Below the pieces are notes generated by a model that was not told the origin of the DNA, did no database searches, and saw only the letters and a list, made by a program, of their open reading frames with translations. The translations under genes and the position numbers were made by a program. A DNA stretch of 64,000 bases, taken from Nomia melanderi. Its lineage: Eukaryota > Arthropoda > Insecta > Hymenoptera > Halictidae. Positions 10,752 to 22,664 of this stretch are shown in pieces. The stretch covers positions 13,328,001 through 13,392,000 of the forward strand of contig NC_135010.1 of NCBI RefSeq assembly GCF_051020985.1. Reading direction: 5' to 3'. Each line of letters starts with the position of its first letter. Position 1 is the stretch's first letter.

Positions 10752-10952
10752 TTAACCCTTTGCACTCGAGAGGCGCCTCCCGATGATTTGACACAGTAAA
10801 ATTATAAACATTGTATAATGCATCAATAAGTGAAATACTGAAATAGCTTTGTTCCTAATTCATGTATTTCTTAATAAACTAACTTTAAAGAATCTTGTTA
10901 CATCTAATTGGAGAGTATTGAATGTTTCAAGTGAAAAATTTTCGAGGGTTAA
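10752..10952. mobile_element. TTAA MITE, family H, near-complete
   Basis: 201 bp from TTAACCCTTTGCACTCGAGA to TTTTCGAGGGTTAA. The right terminus has lost part of GTGCAAA. The interior contains CTAACTTTAAAGAATC, which is the uninterrupted version of the site where a family C element sits in the copy at 23270-23731. Confidence 0.75.
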
Positions 10953-11197
10953 TCATTCCTGTTTTTCTTTACAAGAGAACTACGGAAAAACAGTCAAGAT
11001 TTTCGCGAGATTCGAAGGGAGAGTCGCGAGAATTAAGTAAGCTTCATTAGAAATTAATGAAGTTATTGTGAAATTTGTTTATATTGCAATTCGAATTCAC
11101 AATTCCCTAATGACATCTAGAAACTGCAATGAACGGTCCAAGAGAACCTAAGCTACGTTATTTTCTAGTGGTAAGTCACCTTGAAATACTTTTGTTA

Positions 11198-11252
11198 ATA
11201 CTTTGAAGTTTTTCCCCTAAAAATATTTGAATATTTTCTGATGAGATAACCA
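11198..11252. mobile_element. Family H internal fragment
   Basis: GTTTTTCCCCTAAAAATATTTG and ATATTTTCTGATGAGATAA match the interior of the element at 11724-11925 almost exactly; termini are missing. Confidence 0.55.
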
Positions 11253-11698
11253 AGAGACCAGTGCATCGTTCGATTTCTAAGGTGAACGTTGGCGCGCGAA
11301 TTGCGAACAGCGACACGCGGTGTCTTCCGGGTTTGGATCTCGGATGACGCGTTGCGCCGCGGCACCCTTCGCACGGACGTAACAAATCTTATTGTTCGTG
11401 GCCCTTTTACGAGATTCTATGTAACGCGACCACCGCTGGATGCTGCGGGGCGAGAAGCCTGAATTATGGTCGCCGCTGCGGGGAGGTGACCATAAAGGTG
11501 ATTCGTCGCGGTTCTGCAAGTGTCAAAAGTCTGTCCCTAATAGCTTTCCCAACGAGACGAGGCCGGCTTATGTATTATTAATATTTGCCGGGAGTAGTCG
11601 CGGACGTTGGTTACTCGGTACACGCGAACATCTAATTTATATACGTTACTCGGCGGAAGGAATTTGTCGTTTGATACGGGATGAAATTTCAGAGATGT

Positions 11699-11724
11699 TA
11701 ACCCTGCGTAGGCCCATGTAACTT
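11699..11724. mobile_element. Family A left-end stub
   Basis: TTAACCCTGCGTAGGCCCATGTAAC... reproduces the first 25 or so bases of family A (compare 4093), then is interrupted by a family H element starting at TTAA 11724. Confidence 0.6.
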
Positions 11725-11925
11725 TAACACTTCCACTGCCAAGTTTTTCCACTAAAAATATTTGAATATTTTCTGATGAGATAAACACGATATTTTGTGA
11801 AACTAACTCGACGAAAAATTTCTCAAATCGATGCATCATACGAAGTATAATATTAAATATCGAATTTTAGTTTTACTGTATGAAATCGTGTGAGTTAGAG
11901 TCACCTCTCGAGTGCAAAGGGTTAA
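11724..11925. mobile_element. TTAA MITE, family H, complete
   Basis: 202 bp from TTAACACTTCCACTGCC to CTCTCGAGTGCAAAGGGTTAA. The left end is more diverged than the right. It carries the AATATTTGAATATTTTCTGA block typical of the family. Its right TTAA is shared with a family E-like terminus (TTAACACTAAATCTAC), so three element ends abut here. Confidence 0.72.
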
Positions 11926-12437
11926 CACTAAATCTACAGTTCAGTTGACCTTTCGTTAATTCATTTACAATTGAGTTTGAACATCGTTGAATTCATTGCT
12001 TTGAAAATGTCTCAGAAACATCTGTTATCTTTTTAATAATTGCAAGAGGAGGAATTTAGCTTGATAGTTTCAGCGTTAAGGCTTAATTAGGACTGTTTTC
12101 TGTTTAGTACAATGAATGATCGAATTAGAATCGTGTAAAGGCACGCCATGACTTCAGGATCGTATTGGAGACACCCCGCAACGAAAATGTAGGTGCCTCG
12201 GTCACGTGGCGCCGACATATTGCCCGTGTCTCGTGTAGCCGAGTGCTCTGTAACACGACACGTGCCGCTCGAGTGGCCCGCGACGCGATCGCAGTCGACC
12301 CTGCTCCCTGTTTAACCATTAGGTACTGTTTACTCGATTTTAAGAGTCAATTTATTCTGCGAGCGGCTGCATCCAATACCGCCGACACCGCAATTTTCCA
12401 ATAACATCGAGTAACAGACACAGCAACGAACTAGAGG
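11926..12437. other. Intergenic, family E-like stub then unremarkable DNA
   Basis: The first about 25 bases (from 11922) look like an eroded family E left end. The short frames that follow have no recognisable product. Confidence 0.35.
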
Positions 12438-12884
12438 TTACACTAAATTCACGGATTTTTTAGAAATTAACAGATCATCAATTAGAGTGACTAATTTCCA
12501 AGTTTTAAAAATTTGAACCGTTTCCTGAGACTCGAAGTTCATTTCAAATTTTTCTAAACATGTTTCAGAAAAACAAGAAAACTGAATTGTGCGGATGGCA
12601 ATTTTCAATGAGATCAAGTTATTAAAAAATTCAGATATCATATTGTGTAATATATTTTAAACAGATAATCAATTCGAATCAAGTTTAATATTTTTTCAAA
12701 TGTTCTGGCAAATAGCAAAGTTGAGTGTCTCTATAAAAAACGAGATTTCTCTTTACCAGTACGCAACGAGTTAAATCGATTTCCTGCAATTATTAATAAC
12801 TATTTCCTCGATTTACATAGACGAACACGTTCTCTAAGAACAACGGAATAAAGCATAGACCAACGTCCGTGAATCTAGTGTCAA
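12438..12884. mobile_element. TTAA-type MITE, family E-like, long and eroded
   Basis: 447 bp from TTACACTAAATTCACGG to the inverted CCGTGAATCTAGTGTCAA. The right interior matches family E (TCTAAGAACAAYRGAATAAA). It is twice the usual family length and has mutated TTAA borders, so it is an old copy, perhaps containing another insertion. Confidence 0.55.
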
Positions 12885-13449
12885 GAGAGCAACGAATAAA
12901 ATAACATGGAAATGACAATGTCTTTCTAGGAAAAAGAGAAAGTTGCGTTAGCTTTTTCCTCTTTGTAAAAAAAACAGAATGCGTTTCGCAGGGATCGAAA
13001 GAGAGATCTGTCGAAATCGGCGGGACCCCGTGGAGATGCAGGTGACACGGGTCACATGAGGAAACAACGCGAAACCGCCCCCTTGTCCGAGGTCCGATCT
13101 GCGGCGGAGCAGCTTGGACCCCTTCTCGAGCCTCCCTAAAACACGACTCACTTGGCACACAAGTTCTCTGCGTATAATACGCGGTATCCGATCCCTGCCC
13201 CCCGCCCCCCTCGCCGCGTTCGCTGCTTAATTTAATCCAATACAATATGGGTCCCCTCACCTTCGCCGTTCACCGGAGGAAAGGGTGCGTTAAACAGGGG
13301 TGGGTGGCTTTTTAAAACTGTGCCGATCTCGATTCACCGTGAAACCTCATCCTATTATGATCGATCTAATAATCCTGATTGGGCAGGACAGGTTTTTTGC
13401 TTTCGCGGTGTACCACGAGTCTTGTCCTGCGTTCAATTTCGGGAGGGTG
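12885..13449. other. Intergenic, nothing recognised
   Basis: The minus-strand open frame at 12.8-13.3 kb has no motif, and its GC-rich half is antisense to other open frames. I see no structural RNA, promoter or repeat here. Confidence 0.4.
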
Positions 13450-13950
13450 TATCGTTCCTACAGAATTTTCTTCGATTTCATCCGATCTTCTTTCCTTAAC
13501 GCTGAATTTACCAATCAGTTGAAATGACTGTGAAATTTATAGCAACTTGAAGAGCGATTCTATCGAGATTTTAATTGATTTATAACTCAGTTTCGCTAAA
13601 TCAATTTCTTCGATCATTTGTTAGAGAAACATCTGTTCTTTTTGAATACGGAGGAAGAAATCAGGAATGGGTAATTTCGATCTATCTGGTAGCTTCAGTG
13701 TCAGTGTTGCTACTGTGTATCGTTTCTACAGAATTTTCTTTGATTTCAACCGATCTTCCTTTTTCCTTAACGCTATCGAAACTTTAATTGATTTATAATT
13801 CAGTTTGCGTATCGCTAAATCAATTTCTTCGATCACTCCTCAGAGAAACATCTGTTCTTTTTGAATACGAAGAAAGAAATCGGAAACGGGTAATTTCGAT
13901 CTATCTGGTAGCTTCAGTGTCAACGTTGCTACCGTGTGTCGTTTGTTGAT
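13450..13950. repeat. Tandem duplication, unit about 220-268 bp
   Basis: Matching landmarks repeat: ATCGTTYCTACAGAATTTTC at 13451 and 13719; TTAATTGATTTATAAYTCAG at 13571 and 13794; GATCTATCTGGTAGCTTCAG at about 13679 and 13898. The offset is 219-268 bp depending on an indel of about 45 bp. The two copies differ at scattered sites. Neither carries a convincing ORF. Confidence 0.75.
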
Positions 13951-14859
13951 GCCCAATTCCGACGAGCTAACTGTTCATTCGCGGACAAAGGAGGCACACC
14001 TGTTCCACGATCTTCGGAATCGTCGTTCAGCGTGAATCGAGGATCGCAATCGGCATTATCTATGCGCAGCAGACTGCGACGGCGCCGTCGATAATAAAAG
14101 GTACTTAACCGACTTCACCTGTACCCTTCCGTGGGACAGGTACGCGCAGGTCTAAAGTAATTTAATAAATGCGAAGCCAAGTCGCTGGGGGCAGGTGTCG
14201 ATGGCGCCAGATTTTATATCCCCCAGACTTCTCGTCGCCGGACCGTCTTACGGCGATGACGGTCTCGCTTCTATTCCTCTTTATTTTTTCCGTCCTCTTT
14301 GCCTATCGTCGGCAAGCGATCTCAGGTTTTTCTTAATTGCTCGACGATCCGTCGCGCGCACTGGAGAAACTTTACGACCCTCGGCGCGGGATTTGTATCT
14401 GAATCTCGAGATTCTTCCTCCTCTGTTGTTCCTCCTCGGCTCGGCTGCGTTTCATTTGTGACGACAGACAGCGAGAGGGGGCGGGAGAATTACGATCGAC
14501 CGTTTTAGCGACGCGCGCGCGTATTTTCGACTCGACGATTGTCTCTTCAGCTGCGCTGCCCTGTACAGCGCCGGCGATTGATGACGCAAGGGGATTGGTT
14601 CTCCGCTGGTTCGACAAGAAAGGTTAAACTTCGTGGGGAAAGGTAAACCGGACGAATGGATTTCGCGAATGACAGAAGAAGACACGCGGATACGAAATAC
14701 TTGATTTATTCGGATTGCTGACGTGAAACTATGATCGGCGTGAATGGGACGCGGGCTGGTTCCGCGTTTCGAAGGTTCACCTTCGCTTGGTCGTTCTGCT
14801 CCGCGCGAGCACCTGCTGATAGAAATTACGAATTAAGAAGAAATCTTCGGATTCACCGA
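13951..14859. other. Intergenic, nothing recognised
   Basis: Contains one GATGGCGCC match (14200-14208) similar to the CTCF-like sites at the left edge. Overlapping open frames on both strands at 14.2-14.7 kb have no recognisable product. Confidence 0.35.
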
Positions 14860-15073
14860 TTAACACTAGGTTTACGGAACGCGTCAAATTGACGCATATT
14901 GGATTTTAGAAATATTTTGTAAATGTTTACGCCGATTTTGATTGATCACACTGACATGTACCCCAACTATCTACTATCGAATCTCCAGTTTTTACAATCT
15001 AAATAAACGAGCATCAATTCTTTTAGGAATAATAGAATGAAGTGGACAATCAATGCCCGTAAACCTAGTGTTA
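14860..15073. mobile_element. TTAA MITE, family E, complete
   Basis: 214 bp from TTAACACTAGGTTTACGG to CCGTAAACCTAGTGTTAA, an 18 bp perfect inverted pair, the best preserved family E copy in the window. A subterminal GCGTCAAATTGACGC palindrome follows the left end. Non-coding. Confidence 0.88.
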
Positions 15074-15362
15074 AACTACCAAGCGAATAAAACTCATCCC
15101 AGAATTTCTATTCTAAAATTCATTCGCTCAGAAGCCGATTTTCTGATATTTCTTTTCATAACTGAATATGTCGCATAATCATTTCAGAAGCAACATTAAT
15201 TCTCAATCTTCCGTGGAACATGTGTCTTATCAATGAATAAATTTATTTATTTCAGTAAAACACGATCTTATAATTATTTCAAGTCGTCTCGTTTCCTCGG
15301 CAGTTCCATCATCGATTATTCGCCGATAGGGGAGGAGCGAGCGTAACCTCTTGCATTAGAAA

Positions 15363-15555
15363 TTAACCTCTTAGGCACGACGCGCCACTATAGTGGCTCC
15401 GTCACTACCAATATATCATAGATCATACCCGATTGTATCACTAACTATTAAAGTAAACTGTTAAAGTTAAATTACGTGTATCATATCTTTCAGAAAAATT
15501 ATAATTTAATTATCAGAAACTTCATTCCAAAATTCAGTCGTGCCTAAGAGGTTAA
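15363..15555. mobile_element. TTAA MITE, family B, complete
   Basis: 193 bp from TTAACCTCTTAGGCACGAC to GTCGTGCCTAAGAGGTTAA, 19 bp perfect inverted termini (one step in). A subterminal CCACTATAGTGG palindrome follows the left end. The second copy at 29176 lacks part of this palindrome. Confidence 0.88.
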
Positions 15556-16136
15556 TCCCGACATGGAGTCTTGTCTTTTCACCTATTTCCACCTATTTCA
15601 CGGACGTGTACACCGATAATATTATCAACAATATCACACAGAATTATATATCCGAAACCAATCTAAAACCATCGACGCGTATAAGCGATTATCGGTAATT
15701 CTCGAACAAAAACGTCGTCGCGCGTCTTTCCAGAGCAAGAGGTTGAATTCCAGAATAATCCGGACAATGGTAGATCAATAATTAATTTCCGATTTCGGGC
15801 GGTGGTGGTTAGTGTTTGCCGAGGGGATCGGTAGCGCGGCGGTGACCTGTCACGGGCCGCAGCCCCGAGTAGATGGATTTGTCTCGCAGCTGTGTACACT
15901 GCTTAATGTAGAAGCCACCGGGGACGGGGATTGCTCCTGTGCTGGTAAGGTGTCCCTAAATCCGAAAGCTAACGATGATATGCTCGTTTCTCCGTCGAAG
16001 ATCAAGCAGCGTTAAAGCGGTCGGCAAACGGTCGCACGCGTGCGCGCCGTGAGCGACGAGAAAAAAAAAACGGAAACGCCTCGACGATCGGCTATATAAA
16101 TAAACAGGTTCCCCGCCGCTGTACACCTACGTCTCG
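15556..16136. other. 3' flank of Rsph3
   Basis: No gene recognised. A TATATAAATAAAC stretch (16093-16105, plus strand) could be AT-rich noise. No clear AATAAA follows the Rsph3 stop on the minus strand within this interval, so the polyadenylation site is unresolved. Confidence 0.35.
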
Positions 16137-19100
16137 CTAGATAACGTCGGCGTTCTCGAAAACCGCTGGCTGGTAGTTGACGAAATTCGGGTCTCGCCCG
16201 CCATCTTCTATGTTCTCCAGCGACGGCTTCTTTCTCCTCTCGGCGTCGTACTCCTCGCCCAGCTTCTTGTACGTCTCAGCCCGGTTCTCCAGGATCTCCT
16301 TGATGATCTCTGAAACATACGTGGCCATCTTGAAGATTCTCCCTTGAGTTTTCTTCGTTAACCTTGGAACTACCGGATGGGTAGCCAAAATGGCGTATAA
16401 CGTATACATTCTAGGTCAAGGGGTTAAAGTGACTACTTCATACATAGTTAAACGAAATAAAGGGTGATTTCGTTGTTTTGCGGTGAAAGGTACAAGTTCT
16501 CTTTATCCGACGTACAGGTGAATAATCCCACCAAATATACGCTTAAGGTTTCTATGAAATGATAATCGACGAGAGACGCGGATCGAGGTGCAGGGCTTAG
16601 TGCGCCTCTATGTTCGAATTAATATTATTTACGACGTCGGAGGTGTCCGAGGAGGACAGCGAGGATTCGGCATGTCGCGACATAGTGGCACCAGGCCGTG
16701 GTCAATGATCGTACCTGAGGTTTACGACCGTCCGTTTGCCGATAGAAACTTTCTTTGGTTTCGAGGGGCCATAATGAACGGCGTGGGATCGCTGCTTGTA
16801 CAATAGCAAGTAAAGCCAGCGTGGACAAGGCTGTTATTAGCGACGACGGGGCACAAAGACGGCCGGGCTTTCGGTGTTACCGATACCACCATAAATCCGG
16901 AGTCAATACGGCCGTGATACAAATCGAGATTCTCGCATCCCTTAAGCTACGACTAAGTTGCACGGGAGGTATTTACCCATAAGCAGCTCCCTGCTCTCGA
17001 TCATGTTGCCCATTTCCTTCTTCACTTCGCTCATCAGCCACGGCACGAAACCCTCCTCCATATCTGCGCAAAGAGACACGGTCAGACTCTCGCGGAGCTA
17101 CCGAGGAAAGGTAGTACGAACGATATAAACAGGCGTGCACCGATACCGACACTGGTTAGAGGATGTAAATAAAGAAAAATTAATAAACCTTTCTGATTAA
17201 CTAATGCACAAAAAGTAGCAGTGTGTTCTTGCGAGTTCACGAACCGGCCTTGATCTCGTCCAGCAGGAATCCGGACATCTTCAGCCCTTCGAGGACCGCC
17301 GGAAGTAGTTCCGCGATGTATCCGGTCAGAAGCGTAGCCGCCGCGACGCGTTCCTCATTCTCTCTTTCGTATCTCATCGCTGTCTCGTGTTGCTTCAGTC
17401 TCTGATCCTGCAATGGAAATTGTATTAATAGTTTCTATTGAACTATTCATTCGTAACTATTTATTATTGATTAGAAACTATTACTATAATGGATATTATA
17501 ATGATAGTTTCTATTGAACTATTTATTCGTAACTATTTATTATTCATTTATTATTGATTAGAAACTATTATTATACTGGAAATTAGAAGCTATTATTATA
17601 CTGGAAATTAGAAACTATTATTATACTGGAAATTAGAAACTATTATTATACTGGAAATTATAATAATAGTTTCTATTGAACTATTCATTCATAACTATTT
17701 ATTATTGATTAGACACTATTATTACAATGGAAATTAATGAATTGGAATCCTATCTTACTTTTTCCTCCCTTATTCTCCTCTCCTGCTCCTCGAGTCTCTT
17801 CTCCTCAGCCTTCTCCGCGGCGCGGAGTTCCATGAACTTCCTCTGTTGCTCCTTCAGCGCGGCGATCTCCTCCTCCTCGAGGACCTCTATCAGAGCCTCC
17901 TCCATCGTCTTCCCGACGAGCTTCTCCAAAATCGGCTGCACTTCGAAGTCGAAGTCGAACAGCTGTAAACAACGCGTCTTCGTCAACCAGTTTTCCAACT
18001 ATAGACGACCTTATAGCTACAATCGTCCACGCTACTTCGTTCCCGTGTTCGACGCTTCTACTTCTATAGACCGCGTTTCGTTTCAATTCTAGCGTTTCTC
18101 TCGGTTCTCCTATGTTAAACGTCGGCGAGCGCATAAAATATTTAGGAGAGGCGGTGCATCAAGGGGCCACCGTTAAATATATTATTTATTGTAATGACTC
18201 ACGTCACCGGGCTCGATTTGCGTGCTGGCGTCCTGGCCAACTTTCGGCGGGCAATATTGCGGAGTCGGCGGCCTGTCCAGGAAATACTCGGTCTGCGTCG
18301 CTGCGTCGAACTCGTCCGGTTTGTCGAACAACTGCTCGGCGTGATTAAAGTGTAATTAAAACGAATCGTAGGGGGTGGGGGCGGACGATCGTTACCTCTT
18401 CCAGAAAGACTTCTGTTTGCACTGGCTCGTGTTTCCGGCCGGGGACCGGCGGCGGTGACCCTGCTCTCAAAATCAGAGCTTTCGTGGCCTGCGCCTGGGC
18501 ACGTTTCCTCGCCAAATGTCTCCTCCTCGCTTCCGCCTGCCTCGCCGCTATCGATTGCTCCCCATCGATCTGCGACGAGTACGCAAATATTTCACCGGGA
18601 ACGAGACACGCGCGGCGAAAGTTCCCCGTAAGAAATTTCTATCTACCGTGAGGACGTTGAGCTTCGCTACGTTATCAGGGAATCGTTGATTGAAATGATT
18701 GAAATGATCTGATCGAGGATGCTGAGTTAACCTTCTATAGGCTCATGTAACTTTGAAGTCACATATCAGTATATTGGCGTCTTGATTTATTTCATTTTGC
18801 ACTCGAAGTGGTGAAGAAAATTAAATAATCAGTTAACTTAAACTTTTATATGCTCAGGTGTGAAAGTTTAACGTCATTGTAACTTAAGTTACGAAATATA
18901 TTCGTTCGATGAAATTATGGAAACTATTGAATACATTGTTTATTCGCATTCATATGTGCATATTTATTGATTTTTTACTGTGTAGATTTTGTTATAATCG
19001 TGAACAAAAATTCGGCCTATAGAGGGTTAACTTATTTCTCCTAACCCTTTGGCTACTGAATGTCAACGCGTGTTTATAGGAAAGTGTGGAACCATGAAAA

Positions 19101-20951
19101 CACTGAACTACATTAGATCGATCTAAAATAATCAGATTTATATAGTAGATTTATATAATATATGACTAACGAAAGATGTAATTGTTGAATCAGAATTCAC
19201 TTGTATCGGATCTAAAGGGGCTTCGTTTGTCAATAACATTTTATGGTACATTTAACAGTGCACGAAACGAAATGTTTAACACGTTGAATGCTATGGGGTC
19301 ACCGGTGACCCCCAAGCAAATTGAGTTACTATAATTCACTCAATTAAACGGTGATTATTCGCAAACATTTCTATATTATAAACAATGCTACACATTGCGG
19401 TGACATTCAGTTTGATGAACGTGCAATGATGATCCAATCCAGTCAAATGATTTAATATTGTATTTCCTCCATTTTGTGTATTTTGCTCTATGAAATCGTG
19501 TGGCGTTCAACGTGTTAAAGAGCATTTAGGTGCCGACAGTAGCCAAGAGGGTAAATATCTACAGGTACAAGTCAGCTTCATCGAAACACTGGACGCGTAT
19601 CGCAGGCGTCAATCGCATTTCTCAAAGGGACCAATGAAACAGCGTCGTTTCCGTCCGCTTTTTATTACAGTAGCATAAACACGGAGATCGGGAGAATTAA
19701 CCGGTAAACAGGTTAATTACTTACGAGCGTCGGAGCAGCGGCGAACGTGCTCCCCCGAACGACCCGTCGATCGAACATGATGTTCCCCAGAGGAACCGGT
19801 TGATCGCTGAAAATTCAGAAAATAACGATATCGCTCGGCAACCTCCGTGGGGCACAGTTAGCAACAAAGTACACGATTTACGGATATAACCGTTGGGCGA
19901 GCGGCGAGAACTTACGATAAGCGATCAGCGGACAAGCGAACTATAAACACGCGACACGCGATTACCGAGATTTTTGCATCGTAATCGATACCCGGTGAAC
20001 CAGTGCCTCCATCATGATTTCAACGAACAGTAAAAGGTCCATTCTACTTTTAAAACTTCCACCCTCTCCCTTCCTCCAGCTACATCTCCCTCGAGCATAC
20101 ATTTCGCTCGACGGTAATACCTTTCCTCCCTTCGAACGACTGAAGGAATAAAACGTCCTACAGGCGATACGATCGAAATACGATCGAACTTACATCGCGT
20201 CGCTCCTCTTCGCGATCCTCGCGCGCTCCTCCAAGGTCGCCGCAGCCATGGTCGACGCGTTCATCATGCCGAGAGTGAAATCGACGGTGGCCTTGAGGGC
20301 AGCCGGACACCTGGCGTTGTGGCTGCTGTGACGTACTTCCGGCTTCCTGGCCAGCGACACCAGAGATTTAAACCTCGAGCGAAGAGGACAAGCCTCCGGC
20401 TCCTCGGGCTCGCCGGGCCCGATGCCGAGGAGAGCCGCGACTTCCGGCGGCGGCATCAGAAACTCGCCCGTCTTCACCGTCGTGATGAACGGCTTCTTGC
20501 GGAACGACTGGCTCCTCCTCGCGCTCCTGCGTTGCTCCTCGCGCTCCTGGTCCTGGATCCTCTTCAGCTTCGCGTTCAGCACCTCGTTGAAGTCCTCCGT
20601 CGACAGCGTGATGCTCGGCTTGATGGCCGGCACCTTCTCCGAGGAGCGCACGCTGTCCTGGCTCCTGCTCCGCGACTTCTTCTGCAGCGGGTTCGCCTGG
20701 CCCGACTGCAAGCTCGCCTGGACCAAGTGGTCGTTCGATCTGCTCAGCCGTTTCCGCTCGAACAGACTGTGGTCGCAGTGCTCGAACCGCGCGGCGTCCG
20801 AGCCGTTCATGTCGCCGTTCACGTGGAGCAACGGCAGGTTGCTGTCCAGCCCGTCTTTCTGCAGGATCGTGAACGCCGGAGGATCCTTTCGCTCGCGGCC
20901 GAAAGGATCCCCGTTTACGATCGGCGCCAGCGTTGAAATTTCCGCCGGCAT
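16137..20951 (-). CDS. Rsph3: Radial spoke head protein 3 (RSPH3), eight coding exons, 589 aa
   Basis: Core stalk protein of axonemal radial spokes, needed for motile flagella (sperm in insects). Exons (minus): 20951-20194, 19806-19725, 18569-18396, 18331-18203, 17962-17759, 17407-17245, 17063-16977, 16309-16137; all GT-AG and phase-consistent. Residues 1-252 are a lineage-specific Ser/Arg-rich leader. From about 253 the family core is unmistakable: NIMFDRRVVRG, then GRKHEPVQTEVFLEE, FLDRPPTP, DASTQIEPGD, LFDFDFEVQPILEKLVGKT, an acidic and Glu/Lys coiled coil, and an amphipathic helix (GYIAELLPAVLEGL) equivalent to the RSP3 RIIa/DPY-30 docking region, ending near FVPWLMSEV. The C-terminus is shorter than in mammals. 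The 17245 donor (GTTCGT) is non-ideal. Start chosen at the first Met after an in-frame TAG (20990-20988); the true N-terminus may lie further upstream. Introns hold MITEs of families A, D and a 70 bp mini-element. Confidence 0.88.
16358..16427. mobile_element. 70 bp TTAA mini-element in the last Rsph3 intron
   Basis: TTAACCTTGGAACTACCGG and an inverted AGGTCAAGGGGTTAA bound only 70 bp. The ends resemble family C (TTAACCCCTTG). Probably an internally deleted relative. Confidence 0.5.
17430..17725. repeat. Tandem 25-mer with palindromic flanks in an Rsph3 intron
   Basis: Four or more copies of ATTAGAAACTATTATTATAC followed by TGGAA run from about 17557 to 17660. The flanks carry the inverse (ATAATAGTTTCTATTGAAC), so the array can fold on itself. 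It fills most of the 351 bp intron between exons 17759-17962 and 17245-17407. Confidence 0.8.
18727..19030. mobile_element. TTAA MITE, family A, complete (Rsph3 intron)
   Basis: 304 bp from TTAACCTTCTATAGGCTCAT to GGCCTATAGAGGGTTAA. It matches the 4093-4374 copy along its length with small indels. Non-coding. Confidence 0.85.
19276..19518. mobile_element. TTAA MITE, family D, complete (Rsph3 intron)
   Basis: 243 bp from TTAACACGTTGAATGC to GCGTTCAACGTGTTAA. Just inside the left end is a perfect 18 bp palindrome, GGGGTCACCGGTGACCCC. A left-truncated copy is at 2771-2961. Confidence 0.85.
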
Positions 20952-22664
20952 CCCGCGCTTCGTCTCAGAACCGTTCGCAACTGGTTCCTACGTGCATCCT
21001 GTCATTGGCGACGCGACATCCTCCTCGATGAAGTTCCTCACGGAAGAAATCGAGAGGAACTTCGGAAGTCTAAGCTCTTCGAAGTGGGGACGGTCGGTTC
21101 ATGGTCAGACGAGCGGTCGGAGCACGATCTTACCGGTGATCTCTGGGTAACGCTAAACCTCTGATAAATCTATAATAAGTTCACTTGTTCCCGACGCGTG
21201 GGTAACGTTGGATCTCGACTCATCTGCAAAGGTTTAACGTTTCTGACAGGCGATCGACTCAGGGAATCTCCGCGTTTCACCGGAAGGTGGACCGTTTCGA
21301 GTCGCACGTTGCCGAGCGCGGAAAGCGGACGGCGAGGGTGTCAGCGCGGTGTTCACGGCCTTACTAACCGGCTCGCAACACCGCGGCCGAGTTCAGAGAC
21401 TGGACAATGTCCTTAGAATCGACCGACATAGACCGCAGACAGGGAGCGCGAGGTATATATTTTTACCGCGCGAGCGGCCACTCAATAACGCTGACCATCG
21501 TCAACTTTGCGCATGCCTAAGTGATGCCGAGGGGGCTCGAAATCGGTGGTAACTATGACCACGTACGTCCGTCCACGTTCCCCGCAACCGACGCCGGCCG
21601 AACTTCGCCGCTCACCCCCTTGCCGTGAACCTGTTCAAGGTGAAGCACGTTACACGCCGACCGTTCCCCGTGACGCCTCGCGCGAAGACTAATAGCTCCG
21701 CTTTTAATCGCGTCACGGCGACTGTAACGGGAACTTTTCAATCCCGACTGTGCGGAACTTACGCGCGATCCGAATGGATTTTTAGGCGAGATCCTCCGAC
21801 CGATACATGCTAATTTGTTGCGGGACCCTTAATCGCGTGCTCGATCACGCCCATTCGTTGATTAATAACTTGCCACCCCGTCTTTGATTCCGATAATGCG
21901 AACACGTTCCTCGATGTCGAGGTATGAAGGTTACTAAGATTGATCCCCCTGTTCCCAGGTAGTCGCGATTATTTCGATATTTCAATCGAGAGTTTCGTCG
22001 TTGATCGCCGCGTTGGTCAATTGTTTCCAACTTCTTTTCTAAGTTGGTCAGCGTACTGCGGCTGTCCTTGGCGAGACACGCGACACGCACAATGGAAAAC
22101 CACGAACCGTGGCGTGCACGTGTGCACCGAGCAATGAGAAGTAATACGGTTTTCGACCTGAATTTTGGATTAGTTTTACGCTCGGTTAAGGGTGCAACGG
22201 GGGAGAAGTCAGTGAACTTTTCCTTTGGACGGCATTTCTTCCGAGACAGTCCGCGCGATAATGAAATCGCGATCGCGCGGTCTCGGCGGTTGTATCTGCC
22301 GTGGCGATCGTAACGTGTCCGCGGTTGCGGCGAGCGCGCGATAAAATCAAACGCGCGGTCGTTCCCTTCTGCCGGGCATCTACGAAGTAATCGACATGCG
22401 ACCGTCGCTTATACCGTCACGGGTGGATCACACCTTGCCGCTCGCGTATAGTTTTTCAGATTAGTCCGAATTAGAACGCGAAATAATTGATGAGCGAGCA
22501 GCCTTAGAGACACCGTTACATCCGTTCTTTCTATAGAATAGAGTTTTCTTCAACCTCAGACGATACACCTAAACGTTTCCCTTCTGTGGAGTTTTATAAT
22601 TCCATATTTAATCGATACTCGGTGATTTGAACGTGCGACTTGAGAAGATTCATTTGGATCTCAA
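20952..22664. other. Rsph3 5' flank, possible 5' UTR exon
   Basis: On the minus strand an exon-like block 21223-21134 has a good acceptor (CCTTTGCAG) and donor (GTAAGA) but stops in all frames relevant to Rsph3, so it could only be untranslated. A possible acceptor at 21037 would extend the 20951 exon. No other gene is recognised up to 22.66 kb. Confidence 0.3.

Noticed and set aside
21134..21223. Exon-like block as coding exon of Rsph3
   Set aside because: Good splice sites, but in the phase required by the upstream exon it meets TGA at once, and the other frames also stop; untranslated at best.
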